The translations under genes were made by a program, and so were the position numbers. This document shows positions 1-8,032 of a DNA stretch of 29,829 nt, piece by piece. This stretch comes from Sporolactobacillus pectinivorans (GTDB lineage Bacteria; Bacillota; Bacilli; Bacillales; Sporolactobacillaceae). Position 1 is the first letter of the stretch. Every line of letters begins with the position of its first letter. The notes below the pieces were generated by a model, which was not told the DNA's origin, did not search any database, and saw only the letters and a program-made list of their open reading frames with translations. The stretch lies in contig NZ_NXGA01000001.1 of the NCBI RefSeq assembly GCF_002802965.1, positions 2,486,718 through 2,516,546 of the forward strand. Reading direction: 5' to 3'.

Positions 1-462
1 TCCGCCTCCATCTTCCTGACCCCCGACCATGCCTTCAGGCCCTGCAGCACTGGCAAGAAGCCCAATTAATCTGTTTCTACACTCACCGCTCAGCAGATGA
101 TCCGAAGCGATAATCTGAAATGCGCTCGTCAATAGACCGTCACCCGCGAGCATTGCGGTAGCCTCGCCAAAAATAACGTGATTCGTCGGTTTCCCGCGCC
201 TGAGTTCATCGTTATCCATTGCAGGAAGATCATCATGAATGAGAGAATATGTATGTATCATTTCAAGACTGATCGCTGTGGCAAGCCCTTTTTCTTCTTT
301 TTCACCAAGCGTTTCGAGCGCTGCAAAAAGCAAAATCGGACGAAGCCGTTTTCCGCCGGCCATTAAGGAATAAATCATGGATTCCTTAAGTTTTTCGGGA
401 ACGGATGCCTGTTCCAGAAAAACAGGAAGCTGTTTTTCGATCCATGCTTTCCTTGAAGCCAT
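1..462 (-). CDS. ispA: Farnesyl diphosphate synthase, N-terminal part (runs off the window)
   Basis: This is an all-trans polyprenyl diphosphate synthase that condenses IPP with DMAPP/GPP to farnesyl diphosphate in the cytosol, for undecaprenyl, quinone and heme side chains. Only the first 154 codons are inside the window; the family is usually about 290-300 aa. Visible motifs are GGKRLRP (residues 36-42), which binds IPP, and the first Asp-rich motif DDLPAMDNDELRRG (77-90), which binds Mg-diphosphate. A later GMVGGQ segment is also typical. The start is ATG at 462, with a modest GAGAG ribosome site just upstream. It lies 20 nt after xseB on the same strand, as in the xseA-xseB-ispA operon of Bacillus. 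The second Asp-rich motif lies outside the window. Confidence 0.95.
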   Translation of the reverse strand, partial: MASRKAWIEKQLPVFLEQASVPEKLKESMIYSLMAGGKRLRPILLFAALETLGEKEEKGLATAISLEMIHTYSLIHDDLPAMDNDELRRGKPTNHVIFGEATAMLAGDGLLTSAFQIIASDHLLSGECRNRLIGLLASAAGPEGMVGGQEDGGG

Positions 463-482
463 ATACTCTCTCAGGGGCAGGG

Positions 483-740
483 TCACTGCTCTTCATCTCC
501 CCCCACGGAGAAGGACGTTGACTGTCCGCTGCTGTCGACCAGCTGATCCATCTTCTTGCTCACAGAATCCAGCTTATCATGACACAATTTAGAAAGCGAT
601 ACCCCCTCCTGGAACAAGTCAATTGCTTTTTCAAGCGGCACGTTATTTTCTTCCAGTTGTCTGACAATGATCTCCAGCTTCTCCATAGCCTCTTCAAATG
701 TCGGTGCTGCCTTTTTCTCAGTCTCTTTTGCTTCACTCAT
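483..740 (-). CDS. xseB: Exodeoxyribonuclease VII small subunit
   Basis: This is the small subunit of exonuclease VII, which with XseA degrades single-stranded DNA to oligonucleotides in both directions. The 85-aa acidic protein shows the family core TFEEAMEKLEIIVRQLE followed by LEKAIDLFQEGVSL, a helical hairpin. An in-frame upstream extension exists, but the start chosen is ATG at 740 because GAGGAGG lies correctly spaced before it. The start overlaps the 3' end of xseA by 8 nt, which points to translational coupling and fixed subunit ratios. Confidence 0.95.
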   Translation of the reverse strand: MSEAKETEKKAAPTFEEAMEKLEIIVRQLEENNVPLEKAIDLFQEGVSLSKLCHDKLDSVSKKMDQLVDSSGQSTSFSVGGDEEQ

Positions 741-2094
741 TTCCGCTTTCCTCCTCAATTCCCCAGACTTGGCAGTCAACTCTGCCATCATTCAGCCTAA
801 TACTCAACGGATCGCCCGGTTCAATGCTTTTCACGGATTTTACAAGTATATCTTTCTGGTCGTATACTAAGCCATAGCCTCTCGCCATAATTTTAAGCGG
901 GCTCAATCCATTTAGCTGTAACGTCAATTGATTGAATGCAGAACGCTTAGTCTGCCGATAATTTTGGCTGGCACGAATCAGCCGTTCCCTTCGTTCAAAT
1001 AAGGCCGTTTTGGCCCGCTTAACCAGGGCATCCGGCCGATTCTTTCCAAGGAGCCTCCCAAACATTGCCAATTGATCCCTTTTAGCCATAATAAGCGTGT
1101 CAGTATTCTTTTTCAGCCGATCAGTAAGCCGATCAAATTCCTGCTCTTTCTGAAGAATCAGCTGGCCGGGAAATCTGAACGCGTAAGACTGGCTGATCCC
1201 TTTCATACGTTCTTTTTCCCTGATCATTCTGCTTTTCATAGATTGCACAAGACGCACCCGGCGGTCCTCAACACGCCGGTACAGTTCCCGAACATCAGGT
1301 ACTGCAAATTCACCGGCAGCTGTCGGTGTAGGAGCCCGCCTGTCAGCCACAAAATCAGCAATCGTGAAATCTGTTTCATGACCGACAGCGGAGATGATGG
1401 GAAGCTGTGACCTGAAAATTGCATCTGCGACGATTTCTTCATTAAATGCCCACAGATCTTCTATTGATCCGCCGCCTCGGCCAACAATCAGAAGATCCAA
1501 ACCCTTCAGTTGATTCGCCTGATCAATTGCAGCGGCAATAGACCCTGCAGCGTCTGCACCCTGAACAAGTACCGGAAATACGGTCAAGTGGGCACCCGGG
1601 AATCTCCTCTTAATCGTCGTGAACAGATCACGGATAACAGCACCCGTGGGCGAGGTGACGATGCCAATCTCATAGGCGATAGCGGGGATGGGTTTCTTAT
1701 GCGAATCTTCAAACATTCCTTTCGCCTGAAGCTTCCGCTTAAGAGCTTCATAGGCCAGATAAAGCCTGCCCAGCCCATCCTGCTCCATCTGCCGTATATA
1801 TATCTGATATTCGCCATAGGGTTCGTATAATGAAATAGATCCCTGAACCAGAACTTTCATACCGTCCTCCGGTTCAAATGCAAGTTGCCTCGCATTTCCT
1901 GCAAACATGACTGCTTTTATCCTTGCATTCTTATCTTTCAGGGTCAGATAGAGATGCCCGCGGGAATGCCGTTTAAAATTGGATATTTCGCCTTTAAGCC
2001 AGACCTCCTGCAACGCATTGTCAGATTCCATCATTTGCTTGATATACCGTGTCAGTCGGGTGACCGTAACATATTGATCATTTTCCATCATCAT
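733..2094 (-). CDS. xseA: Exodeoxyribonuclease VII large subunit
   Basis: This is the catalytic subunit of exonuclease VII, involved in DNA repair and removal of single-stranded DNA. The 453-aa length is normal. An N-terminal OB-fold runs over about residues 6-100 (VTRLTRYIKQMME, then WLKGEISNFKRHSRGHLYLTLKD). The catalytic domain contains VTSPTGAVIRD, RGGGSIEDLWAFNEE and SAVGHETDFTIADFVADRRAPTPTAAGE. A long coiled coil follows, and the C-terminal segment LSPLKIMARGYGLV is typical. Three consecutive ATG codons stand at the 5' end, so the start is uncertain by two codons. The gene overlaps the folD stop by 17 nt and so belongs to the same transcript. Confidence 0.97.
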   Translation of the reverse strand: MMMENDQYVTVTRLTRYIKQMMESDNALQEVWLKGEISNFKRHSRGHLYLTLKDKNARIKAVMFAGNARQLAFEPEDGMKVLVQGSISLYEPYGEYQIYIRQMEQDGLGRLYLAYEALKRKLQAKGMFEDSHKKPIPAIAYEIGIVTSPTGAVIRDLFTTIKRRFPGAHLTVFPVLVQGADAAGSIAAAIDQANQLKGLDLLIVGRGGGSIEDLWAFNEEIVADAIFRSQLPIISAVGHETDFTIADFVADRRAPTPTAAGEFAVPDVRELYRRVEDRRVRLVQSMKSRMIREKERMKGISQSYAFRFPGQLILQKEQEFDRLTDRLKKNTDTLIMAKRDQLAMFGRLLGKNRPDALVKRAKTALFERRERLIRASQNYRQTKRSAFNQLTLQLNGLSPLKIMARGYGLVYDQKDILVKSVKSIEPGDPLSIRLNDGRVDCQVWGIEEESGNE

Positions 2095-2950
2095 GACGGT
2101 CTCTGACCTTTCTTTCAGCAGCTTTCAGTGTATTTTCAAGAAGCATAACCCGGGTCATCGGGCCGACCCCTCCTGGAACCGGAGTGATAAAGCCCGCTTT
2201 CTCACTTGTTTCTTTGAATACTACATCTCCGACCAGCTTGCCTTTGCCATTTCGGTTCATGCCGACATCAATAACAACCGCACCGGTTTTTACATCCTCA
2301 GCACCGATCAGTCCGGCGCGGCCAACTGCTACAACCAGTATATCCGCCTGCCTCGTATAATCAGAAAGCGGCGTAGTTTTCGAATGACAGATGGTGACAG
2401 TGGCATTATAATTCAGAAAAAGCTGAGAAGCAGGTTTTCCGACGATGTGGCTTCTTCCGACGATGACAGCATGTTTTCCGGCAATTGAAATGTTTACCGC
2501 TTTAAGCATCTCAATAATTCCCGCGGGGGTGCATGGAACGAAGCACTCCTGGTTAGTCATCATTTTACCCAGATTAACGGGATGAAATCCGTCTACGTCC
2601 TTATCAGGGTTAATAGCCTGAATGACCTTCTGCTCGGAAATCTGATCCGGAAGAGGAAGTTGGACGAGAATACCATGAATTTCATCCCTTACATTCAGAA
2701 CATTGATCTTCTCGAGCAGTTCTTTTTCCGGAACCGACTCTGGCAAGCGGATCAACTCGGAATAGATGCCCACCTCTTTACAGTCCCTGATCTTTCCTTT
2801 GACATAGGACATTGATGCCGGATTTGCCCCCACAAGGACTACTGCTAATCCGGGAACCACGCCTTCCGATTTCAATCGGGACACCCGTGTTTTCATAGTC
2901 AGCCGCTTAGCAGCCGCAATCGCTTTCCCGTCAATCAGCCTTGCCGTCAT
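2078..2950 (-). CDS. folD: Bifunctional methylenetetrahydrofolate dehydrogenase / methenyl-THF cyclohydrolase
   Basis: FolD interconverts 5,10-methylene-THF, methenyl-THF and 10-formyl-THF using NADP, supplying one-carbon units for purines and fMet. The 290-aa protein has the catalytic YVKGK motif (Lys53), GILVQLPLP, DKDVDGFHPVNLG, the Rossmann stretch VIVGRSHIVGKPAS, DVGMNR and the C-terminal ITPVPGGVGPMT signature. The start is ATG at 2950 with GGAGG four bases before it; an in-frame ATG nine codons upstream has no good ribosome site. It sits between nusB and xseA, as in B. subtilis. The glycine cleavage genes at 16720-20655 produce its methylene-THF substrate. Confidence 0.97.
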   Translation of the reverse strand: MTARLIDGKAIAAAKRLTMKTRVSRLKSEGVVPGLAVVLVGANPASMSYVKGKIRDCKEVGIYSELIRLPESVPEKELLEKINVLNVRDEIHGILVQLPLPDQISEQKVIQAINPDKDVDGFHPVNLGKMMTNQECFVPCTPAGIIEMLKAVNISIAGKHAVIVGRSHIVGKPASQLFLNYNATVTICHSKTTPLSDYTRQADILVVAVGRAGLIGAEDVKTGAVVIDVGMNRNGKGKLVGDVVFKETSEKAGFITPVPGGVGPMTRVMLLENTLKAAERKVRDRHDDGK

Positions 2951-3049
2951 GATTCCTCCGCCCTTCTTTTTCAGCATTTAGCTCTGTAATTTGAAAAGCT
3001 TTTCTTCTTACCAATTGAGCCCGATTAAGCCACCGGCAATCAATAAAAT

Positions 3050-3454
3050 TCAGCGATTCTTAGTTTCTATTTCCTTAGAAATACTTGAAAGAATTCCGTT
3101 AACAAACTTCCTTGTCTGTTCATCGCCGTATTTCCTGCATAGCTCTACTGCTTCATTTATGCTTACTGTTGTCGGAATATCGTCAAAATACAACATTTCA
3201 CAGATTGCAAGCCGCAGGATTGTTTTATCAATATTTCCAATTCGATCAAAAGACCAGTTAACCAGATGAGCCTTGATCTGCCTGTCTATTTCCGTCTCAT
3301 GGCTGCTTATTTCATTTAACAAACGGACGACAAAAGGGTCAACCGGCACGCCTTCTCCATTAACTGCATCAATTGCTATTTTTCTGTCTGTATTGCTTAG
3401 TGTCGTTTGAAATAATACTTGCAGGGCTATTTCCCTTGCCTGTCTCCGATTCAT
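3050..3454 (-). CDS. nusB: Transcription antitermination factor NusB
   Basis: NusB binds boxA RNA with NusE (S10) and supports antitermination of rRNA operons. The 134-aa all-helical protein has the typical N-terminus MNRRQAREIALQVLFQ, the stretch RIGNIDKTILRLAICEMLYFDDIPTTVSINEAVELCRKYG and the ending RKFVNGILSSI. The start is ATG at 3454 with GAGAGGAAG upstream. A strong candidate promoter lies about 75 bp upstream, so nusB probably heads its own transcript (nusB-folD-xseA-xseB-ispA) rather than depending only on accBC read-through. Confidence 0.96.
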   Translation of the reverse strand: MNRRQAREIALQVLFQTTLSNTDRKIAIDAVNGEGVPVDPFVVRLLNEISSHETEIDRQIKAHLVNWSFDRIGNIDKTILRLAICEMLYFDDIPTTVSINEAVELCRKYGDEQTRKFVNGILSSISKEIETKNR

Positions 3455-3520
3455 AGTAAACTTCCTCTCTCCGAGAGCATCAGCACTTTCAACCTTTTCA
3501 GAAAATGTTCGAACCTTTCA

Positions 3521-3556
3521 GAGTCTGTTCGAAAAATTATCTTTTCGAACAGACTC
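3521..3556. repeat. Perfect 15-bp inverted repeat wrapped around the nusB -10 box
   Basis: The arms are GAGTCTGTTCGAAAA (3521-3535) and its exact complement at 3542-3556. They are separated by six bases that read GATAAT on the minus strand, the presumed -10 hexamer of nusB. A further TTCGAAC copy lies at about 3508-3514. On the plus strand the right arm is followed by five T, so a plus-strand terminator is formally possible, but no plus-strand gene needs one. An operator for a dimeric regulator is an inference. Confidence 0.75.
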
Positions 3557-3564
3557 TTTTTCAA
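3536..3564 (-). promoter_or_regulatory. Candidate SigA promoter of nusB-folD-xseAB-ispA
   Basis: On the minus strand TTGAAA (3564-3559) and GATAAT (3541-3536) are separated by exactly 17 bases, close to the SigA consensus TTGACA-17-TATAAT. Transcription would start near 3529, about 75 nt before nusB. The -10 box is the central spacer of the inverted repeat at 3521-3556. Confidence 0.6.
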
Positions 3565-3575
3565 GGACACGGAAA

Positions 3576-3610
3576 GAAGCAAAGGGCATCCTGATAGCTC
3601 CCTTTGCTTC
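3576..3610 (-). terminator. Hairpin terminator after the accB-accC-yqhY transcript
   Basis: An 11-bp perfect stem, GAAGCAAAGGG (3576-3586) with CCCTTTGCTTC (3600-3610) and a 13-nt loop, lies immediately after the yqhY stop codon. The trailing U tract on the minus strand is short (TTTCC), so termination may be partial. Confidence 0.6.
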
Positions 3611-4018
3611 TTATTCCTCCCCGGTTTCTTTCTTATCCTTTAGTTCAAAGTGAATGCCAACGACATGAATATTAATTTCGTGAACGTCCAGTGCGGTCAT
3701 TCTTTTCAGTGCGCGAGTAATATTGCTCTGAACTTTTTCCGCAACATCAGGTATGGATACGCCAAAATTCATTGTCAGCTGAACATCGATGATGATCCCA
3801 TCATCCGTCAGATCAACTTTAATTCCCCGGCCGTATCTTCTGCCGCTCAGCTTTTCAACAACACCCGACGCAAAATTGCCGTGCATATCGCCAACACCGG
3901 CCACCTCAACAGTAGCGAGCCCGGCAATAATTTCAATGACTTCAGGAGAGATTTCAATCTTACCGAGGTCTTCTCGCTGATCTTCTACTTCAACCGATCG
4001 ATTCTCATTATCCGGCAT
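3611..4018 (-). CDS. yqhY: Asp23/Gls24 family envelope-stress protein YqhY
   Basis: This is an Asp23/Gls24 (DUF322) protein of 135 aa, the same length as B. subtilis YqhY. The core GKIEISPEVIEIIAGLATVEVAGV, a Gly-rich GRRYGRGIKVDLTDDGIIIDVQL and the ending INIHVVGIHFE are typical. In B. subtilis yqhY is co-transcribed with accB-accC and has been linked to control of acetyl-CoA carboxylase and malonyl-CoA levels. Here it follows accC after 20 nt. A GTG three codons upstream overlaps the ribosome site GGAGGTG, so the ATG at 4018 is preferred. The exact biochemical action is not shown by the sequence. Confidence 0.92.
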   Translation of the reverse strand: MPDNENRSVEVEDQREDLGKIEISPEVIEIIAGLATVEVAGVGDMHGNFASGVVEKLSGRRYGRGIKVDLTDDGIIIDVQLTMNFGVSIPDVAEKVQSNITRALKRMTALDVHEINIHVVGIHFELKDKKETGEE

Positions 4019-4038
4019 GAATACCACACCTCCAAAAA

Positions 4039-5391
4039 TTAACCCTGCTTATTCAGCGGATATTTTTTTAGAAATTTTGTATTAAATTTACCTCTCTCGA
4101 AAACTGGATGCTGCAACAAACGCAAATGAAAAGGTATTGTTGTATGAATGCCTTCAATGACATATTCACCAAGTGCGCGTTTCATTATTGAAATAGCATC
4201 TTCCCGGGTTTTTCCATAGGTGATCACTTTTGCGACCATTGAATCGTAATAGGGCGGGATAAAATAGCCCTGATAAACCGCTGAATCGACACGCACACCC
4301 GGGCCGCCCGGCGGGAGATAGGTTTCCACACGGCCGCATGAAGGCATGAAATTCTTTCCCGGGTCTTCAGCATTGATCCGGCACTCAATCGCGTGGCCTT
4401 TCAACTGTATTTCTGATTGTTTTACCGAAAGGGGCTCGCCCGCAGCAATTCTGATTTGTTCCTTAACAAGATCGACACCTGTGACAAATTCTGTTACGCC
4501 GTGTTCAACCTGTATCCGCGTGTTCATTTCCATAAAATAAAACGAGCCATTGGGCTCAAAAATGAATTCAAGTGTGCCCGCGCCGCTGTAATTGACGGCT
4601 TTTGCGGCCCTGACTGCGGCAGTCCCCATTTCTTCGCGCTTGTTTTCATCGAGCGCCGGAGACGGAGATTCCTCCAACAATTTCTGAAGTCTTCTCTGAA
4701 TGGTGCAGTCACGCTCGCCAAGATGAATGACGTTTCCATGTTTATCGGCAAGAATCTGAATCTCAACATGGCGGAAATCTTCAATATATTTTTCAATATA
4801 AACACCCGGATTACCGAATGAAGTATTCGCTTCCTGCTGTGTTATGGCAATCCCGTGGCGAAGTTCACCCTCATCACGTGCGACACGGATACCCTTGCCC
4901 CCGCCGCCGGCCGTAGCTTTGACCAATACAGGATAACCAATATCATTTGCAATTTTAACACCGTCTTCAACGCTTTCAATCACTCCGTTTGACCCTGGAA
5001 CAACGGGGACTCCTGCGCTTTTCATCGTCTGCTTAGCAACATCTTTGATTCCCATCTTGCTGATCGCATCAGATGGCGGTCCGATAAAAATCAAGCCGCA
5101 GTCCTCACACATTTCCGCAAAATCAGCATTTTCTGAAAGGAAGCCATAGCCTGGATGAACGGCATCGCAGCCCGTCAGCGATGCAATGCTGATGATATTT
5201 GTGTAATTCAGGTAACTATCTTTCGGCGCGTCCGGACCAATACAGTACGCCTCGTCAGCCAGCTGGACATGAAGTGCCTCCTTATCCGCCTGCGAATAGA
5301 TGGCAACCGTTTCTACATTTAATTCTTTACAAGCGCGGATAATTCTAACCGCGATTTCTCCCCTGTTTGCAACTAATACTTTTTTTATCAT
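4039..5391 (-). CDS. accC: Acetyl-CoA carboxylase, biotin carboxylase subunit
   Basis: AccC carboxylates the biotin carried by AccB using ATP and bicarbonate, the first half-reaction of malonyl-CoA synthesis. The 450-aa ATP-grasp protein shows the N-terminal [30 protein letters not shown], the glycine-rich ATP loop GGGGKG (162-167), [13 protein letters not shown] and the active-site segment MNTRIQVEH (289-297). The C-terminal domain has FMPSCGRVE and [14 protein letters not shown] stands before the ATG, 14 nt after accB. The carboxyltransferase genes accA/accD are not in the window, as is usual in Bacillales. Confidence 0.98.
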   Translation of the reverse strand: MIKKVLVANRGEIAVRIIRACKELNVETVAIYSQADKEALHVQLADEAYCIGPDAPKDSYLNYTNIISIASLTGCDAVHPGYGFLSENADFAEMCEDCGLIFIGPPSDAISKMGIKDVAKQTMKSAGVPVVPGSNGVIESVEDGVKIANDIGYPVLVKATAGGGGKGIRVARDEGELRHGIAITQQEANTSFGNPGVYIEKYIEDFRHVEIQILADKHGNVIHLGERDCTIQRRLQKLLEESPSPALDENKREEMGTAAVRAAKAVNYSGAGTLEFIFEPNGSFYFMEMNTRIQVEHGVTEFVTGVDLVKEQIRIAAGEPLSVKQSEIQLKGHAIECRINAEDPGKNFMPSCGRVETYLPPGGPGVRVDSAVYQGYFIPPYYDSMVAKVITYGKTREDAISIMKRALGEYVIEGIHTTIPFHLRLLQHPVFERGKFNTKFLKKYPLNKQG

Positions 5392-5405
5392 CGACGACTG
5401 ACTCC

Positions 5406-5870
5406 TTAATCTTCCTTAACCAGAAACAGTGGCTGACCGTATTCAACAAGCTGGCCATCCTCAGCAAGAATGTCGACAATCGTCCCTTTGCATTCCGCTT
5501 CAATTTCATTGAACAGTTTCATTGCTTCGACAATGCATACAACCGTTTTCTTATCAACTTTCGAACCCTTCTTAACATAAGCTTCCGCATCCGGTTTTGA
5601 TGAGGAAAAAAAAGTTCCGACCATCGGTGCCGTAATCTTATGTAAAGAAGCATCCGGCTCTGTATCTTTTTCTGTTTTTTCAGGTGCGTCGGAAGCTATT
5701 GGCTGAGCAGCAGCAATCTGAACCGGTGCAGGTTGAATTGCAGCCTTTTCAGCTATAGCCGAAGCCTTTCGCAATGTAATTTTCGTTTCCTCAGACTCAT
5801 ATTTCAACTCACTGATTGATGACGAGTCCATTTCTTTCATTAAAGATTTTATGTCTTCGATACTTAACAA
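5406..5870 (-). CDS. accB: Acetyl-CoA carboxylase, biotin carboxyl carrier protein
   Basis: BCCP carries biotin between biotin carboxylase and carboxyltransferase. The 154-aa protein has an N-terminal region [14 protein letters not shown], an Ala/Pro-rich linker (about 38-68) and the biotinyl domain APMVGTFF ... [13 protein letters not shown], with biotinylated Lys118. A longer frame reaches 5903, but the start chosen is TTG at 5870. AAAGGAG lies 8 nt before it, and the resulting N-terminus [10 protein letters not shown] matches the family (B. subtilis begins MLNIKEI). A TTG start may limit expression. It is the first gene of the accB-accC-yqhY transcript. Confidence 0.95.
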   Translation of the reverse strand: MLSIEDIKSLMKEMDSSSISELKYESEETKITLRKASAIAEKAAIQPAPVQIAAAQPIASDAPEKTEKDTEPDASLHKITAPMVGTFFSSSKPDAEAYVKKGSKVDKKTVVCIVEAMKLFNEIEAECKGTIVDILAEDGQLVEYGQPLFLVKED

Positions 5871-5906
5871 ACCCAGCACTCCTTTATCCCAACTGCTTTT
5901 CAACCT

Positions 5907-5915
5907 ATTATATCA
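5907..5915 (-). promoter_or_regulatory. Candidate extended -10 promoter of accB
   Basis: On the minus strand the sequence reads TGATATAAT, a perfect -10 hexamer with the upstream TG of extended -10 promoters. No good -35 hexamer is visible 17 bases upstream. Transcription would begin near 5900, leaving a leader of about 30 nt that includes the accB ribosome site. Confidence 0.5.
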
Positions 5916-6051
5916 TATCATCCATGATAACCCGAATTGCATGACAAATGCAGTCTCAACGGCAGTCAGAATGTTTTTTAATCATAGATTCTTGTATGTC
6001 AGGGACCGGCGTGTCCCAGTTCGAGTTTTGTGTGCTGCAACATAGTAACGC

Positions 6052-6079
6052 AAAAAACTGCTGCGTTTGTTCGCAACAG
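6052..6079 (-). terminator. Rho-independent terminator of the spoIIIA operon
   Basis: On the minus strand an 8-bp stem CTGTTGCG / CGCAGCAG (one G-U pair) with a 6-nt loop is followed by six T. It lies about 100 nt after the spoIIIAH stop. The 5871-6179 interval otherwise holds only the accB promoter region; no gene is evident there. Confidence 0.75.
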
Positions 6080-6179
6080 TTTCTATTGTACCTAATTTTG
6101 TTCAAAAAATCTTCAAAAACTAACAATTCACCGTTTGTGTTTTTATATAGAAGACTGATTGTATTTGCTTTAAACGAAA

Positions 6180-6701
6180 CTATTTTGAACCGAGATTATA
6201 GCTGACGCTGACTACTCTTCCTGCTCCCAGATACTCGTTAGCTAACTGAATAATCCCGTTGGCTTGTTGATCCGTCAGACTTTTCGTATCAACGTAAACT
6301 TGAACCTGGCTGCCATCAGTTTTGACCACAGCATTTTTATAGCCTTTAGACTGGATCACATCTTCGAGCATCATTTCAGCGTTTGCCAGCGTCTGCATGG
6401 ACTCCATACTGTCATAGGCTGCGCTTGCCTGTTCAGCAGTACTCTTTGGTGAAGCAATGACACTTTCATATTTTTTTTGCTGCTGGCTTCTGGCATCCGC
6501 TTTGTCCAGTTCGATTTGCCCGAGTTTATTTTCCGCAGCGGTAGTTGTCACCGCAACCCCATTCTTCCCCGTTGTCACTTGCCCCTGTGGTTTTGCCTGA
6601 TTGGCAGGGCTGCCTGATGGCGGAGCGGTCAGCGCATACACTGACAGAACAACTATTAAACTAAGCATCGTGAGCAGCCAAACAGTTTGTTTTTTTAACA
6701 T
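6180..6701 (-). CDS. spoIIIAH: Stage III sporulation protein AH
   Basis: SpoIIIAH is a mother-cell membrane protein whose extracellular domain meets forespore SpoIIQ to form the feeding-tube channel. The 173-aa protein has one transmembrane helix (about 7-25) after MLKKQ. A Gln/Ala-rich linker follows, then a C-terminal ring-forming domain related to YscJ/FliF (about 95-173, ending GRVVSVSYNL). It is shorter than the 218-aa B. subtilis protein, mainly in the linker. AAGGAGG lies 12 nt before the ATG. It is the last gene of the operon. Confidence 0.93.
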   Translation of the reverse strand: MLKKQTVWLLTMLSLIVVLSVYALTAPPSGSPANQAKPQGQVTTGKNGVAVTTTAAENKLGQIELDKADARSQQQKKYESVIASPKSTAEQASAAYDSMESMQTLANAEMMLEDVIQSKGYKNAVVKTDGSQVQVYVDTKSLTDQQANGIIQLANEYLGAGRVVSVSYNLGSK

Positions 6702-6722
6702 TTTTACTGAAAGCCTCCTTAT

Positions 6723-7385
6723 TCATTCATTTTTCTGCAAAACTTTGACCTGATAAGTAGGGATGTCCATTACCGTGGATACTGCCTGCATAATTTCCGC
6801 ACGAATTGCGGGTTGATCGGCACCATTTGCAACAACGATCACGCCCCGCACTGTCGGCTGTTCTTTGCCAATCACAACTGGCTCTTTGACCCCGTTTTTG
6901 TCAATCATTACAACCTGGCTGTCTTGGCTGCGTTGATTGATTTGGCGTTTGCCGCCTTTCGGGTCACTTTCGACCGTTTGATTGTCCTGGGTTTTCACAT
7001 CGTTCTGATAGATGCTTTTCTCAGTTGATGAGAAGGTGGTCATGACCGACACCTCCGATACACCTTGGATTTGTTCGAGAATATTTTTCAAGCTTTGATT
7101 AACATAGTCTTCATATTTTGAAATGGATGTCGCAGAACTGCTCCCGACGTCTGAATTAATTTCAGACAGCTTTTTTGCGTCTGTACTGCTGAATGCCGGG
7201 CTGCTTCCCGCCTGATTCACTGTTTGAGGAGCAGCCAGCATCCGGTTCCCGAGCAGTAGAGCGACACCAATCATCGCCAGAACAACCAGCCGGATAACAG
7301 CCGCTTTCTGTTTCTTTACCGGCTCGCCCTTTTCCCCGGTTACTTGTTTCAGTATTTTTTTTATAAAATCTATCAGTCGCGGCAC
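6723..7385 (-). CDS. spoIIIAG: Stage III sporulation protein AG
   Basis: SpoIIIAG forms the large ring of the SpoIIIA-SpoIIQ channel in the mother-cell membrane. The 220-aa protein has a basic N-terminus, one transmembrane helix (about 28-47) and an extracellular domain with YEDYVNQSLKNILEQIQGVSEVSVMTTF. The C-terminal VRGVIVVANGADQPAIRAEIMQAVSTVMDIPTYQVKVL is the ring-building motif. The start is GTG at 7385, preceded by a G-run (positions 7395-7401) acting as ribosome site. The spoIIIAF stop lies just upstream. Confidence 0.95.
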   Translation of the reverse strand: MPRLIDFIKKILKQVTGEKGEPVKKQKAAVIRLVVLAMIGVALLLGNRMLAAPQTVNQAGSSPAFSSTDAKKLSEINSDVGSSSATSISKYEDYVNQSLKNILEQIQGVSEVSVMTTFSSTEKSIYQNDVKTQDNQTVESDPKGGKRQINQRSQDSQVVMIDKNGVKEPVVIGKEQPTVRGVIVVANGADQPAIRAEIMQAVSTVMDIPTYQVKVLQKNE

Positions 7386-7390
7386 GTGCT

Positions 7391-8023
7391 TTAATCCCCC
7401 CCTTCCATCCGGAGTGAGATGATCTTTTTATCTACCCCCCAGCGCTCTGCAAGAAAGGAGCGGATCTTGCCCGCTTCGGCGGATGTCATGCCTGCGTTGT
7501 TTGGAGGAGCCTGAGATTCTACGTTGATCGATACATCCTTAACTGGTTTAACAGAAGAAAAGTTACTGTCTTGAGCACCGGTTTTATCACCCGATTTTGC
7601 AACAATGACTGTGATGCTTTTAAGCGACATATCTTGCGGCTGTACCTGTTGCACAGACAACCCCATATGCTTGATCTGCAGTCCGTACCGCCCATTCAAT
7701 TCCTCCTTCACACTGTTCTTCAGTTGGACAGCCACCTCTTCCTGAATATATGCGGACTGAGCCTTTTCTATTTCTGTTTTTTGCTGATTTGTCTGGCTCA
7801 TAACTTGGCTGCTTCCTTGTCCGGTTCTGAGCCCGCTGATAATTTCCCCTGGATCCAGATGGAACAGCTTAATTACCGGATCCAGCAAGGCGACGATCAG
7901 AACCAGCCCAATCACAAGCTTGACATATTTCTGAAATCCTCCAGTAGGGAGCAATAGTTCAAGAATCACGGCAAACAGAACGATCAGAACCAGTTGTGAA
8001 ACCCATCCTTCAAGATATCCCAT
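7391..8023 (-). CDS. spoIIIAF: Stage III sporulation protein AF
   Basis: SpoIIIAF is a component of the SpoIIIA complex made in the mother cell. The 210-aa protein begins with two transmembrane helices (about 8-27 and 32-51, with the typical LVIGLVLIVALLDPVIKLF). A soluble C-terminal domain follows, predicted in the family to be YscJ-like. The middle is rich in Gln and Ser. It sits 9 nt after spoIIIAE, in the conserved operon position. Confidence 0.93.
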   Translation of the reverse strand: MGYLEGWVSQLVLIVLFAVILELLLPTGGFQKYVKLVIGLVLIVALLDPVIKLFHLDPGEIISGLRTGQGSSQVMSQTNQQKTEIEKAQSAYIQEEVAVQLKNSVKEELNGRYGLQIKHMGLSVQQVQPQDMSLKSITVIVAKSGDKTGAQDSNFSSVKPVKDVSINVESQAPPNNAGMTSAEAGKIRSFLAERWGVDKKIISLRMEGGD

Positions 8024-8032
8024 GGCTTTCTC

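Noticed and set aside
2993..3004. Palindrome GAAAAGCTTTTC between nusB and folD
   Set aside because: It is short, has no loop and no U tract; it is not a credible terminator and may be chance in AT-rich DNA.
3506..3556. LexA (SOS) box suggested by repeated GTTCGAA and CGAAC
   Set aside because: The Bacillus LexA pattern GAAC-N4-GTTC with its spacing is not present.
1..6180. Search for OLE RNA, known from similar folD/ispA/acc neighbourhoods in other Firmicutes
   Set aside because: No intergenic space of about 600 nt exists here and no OLE-like sequence was recognised.
5948..6205. Plus-strand frame between accB and spoIIIAH
   Set aside because: It runs antisense over the spoIIIA terminator and into the spoIIIAH 3' end, has no ribosome site and shows low-complexity composition.
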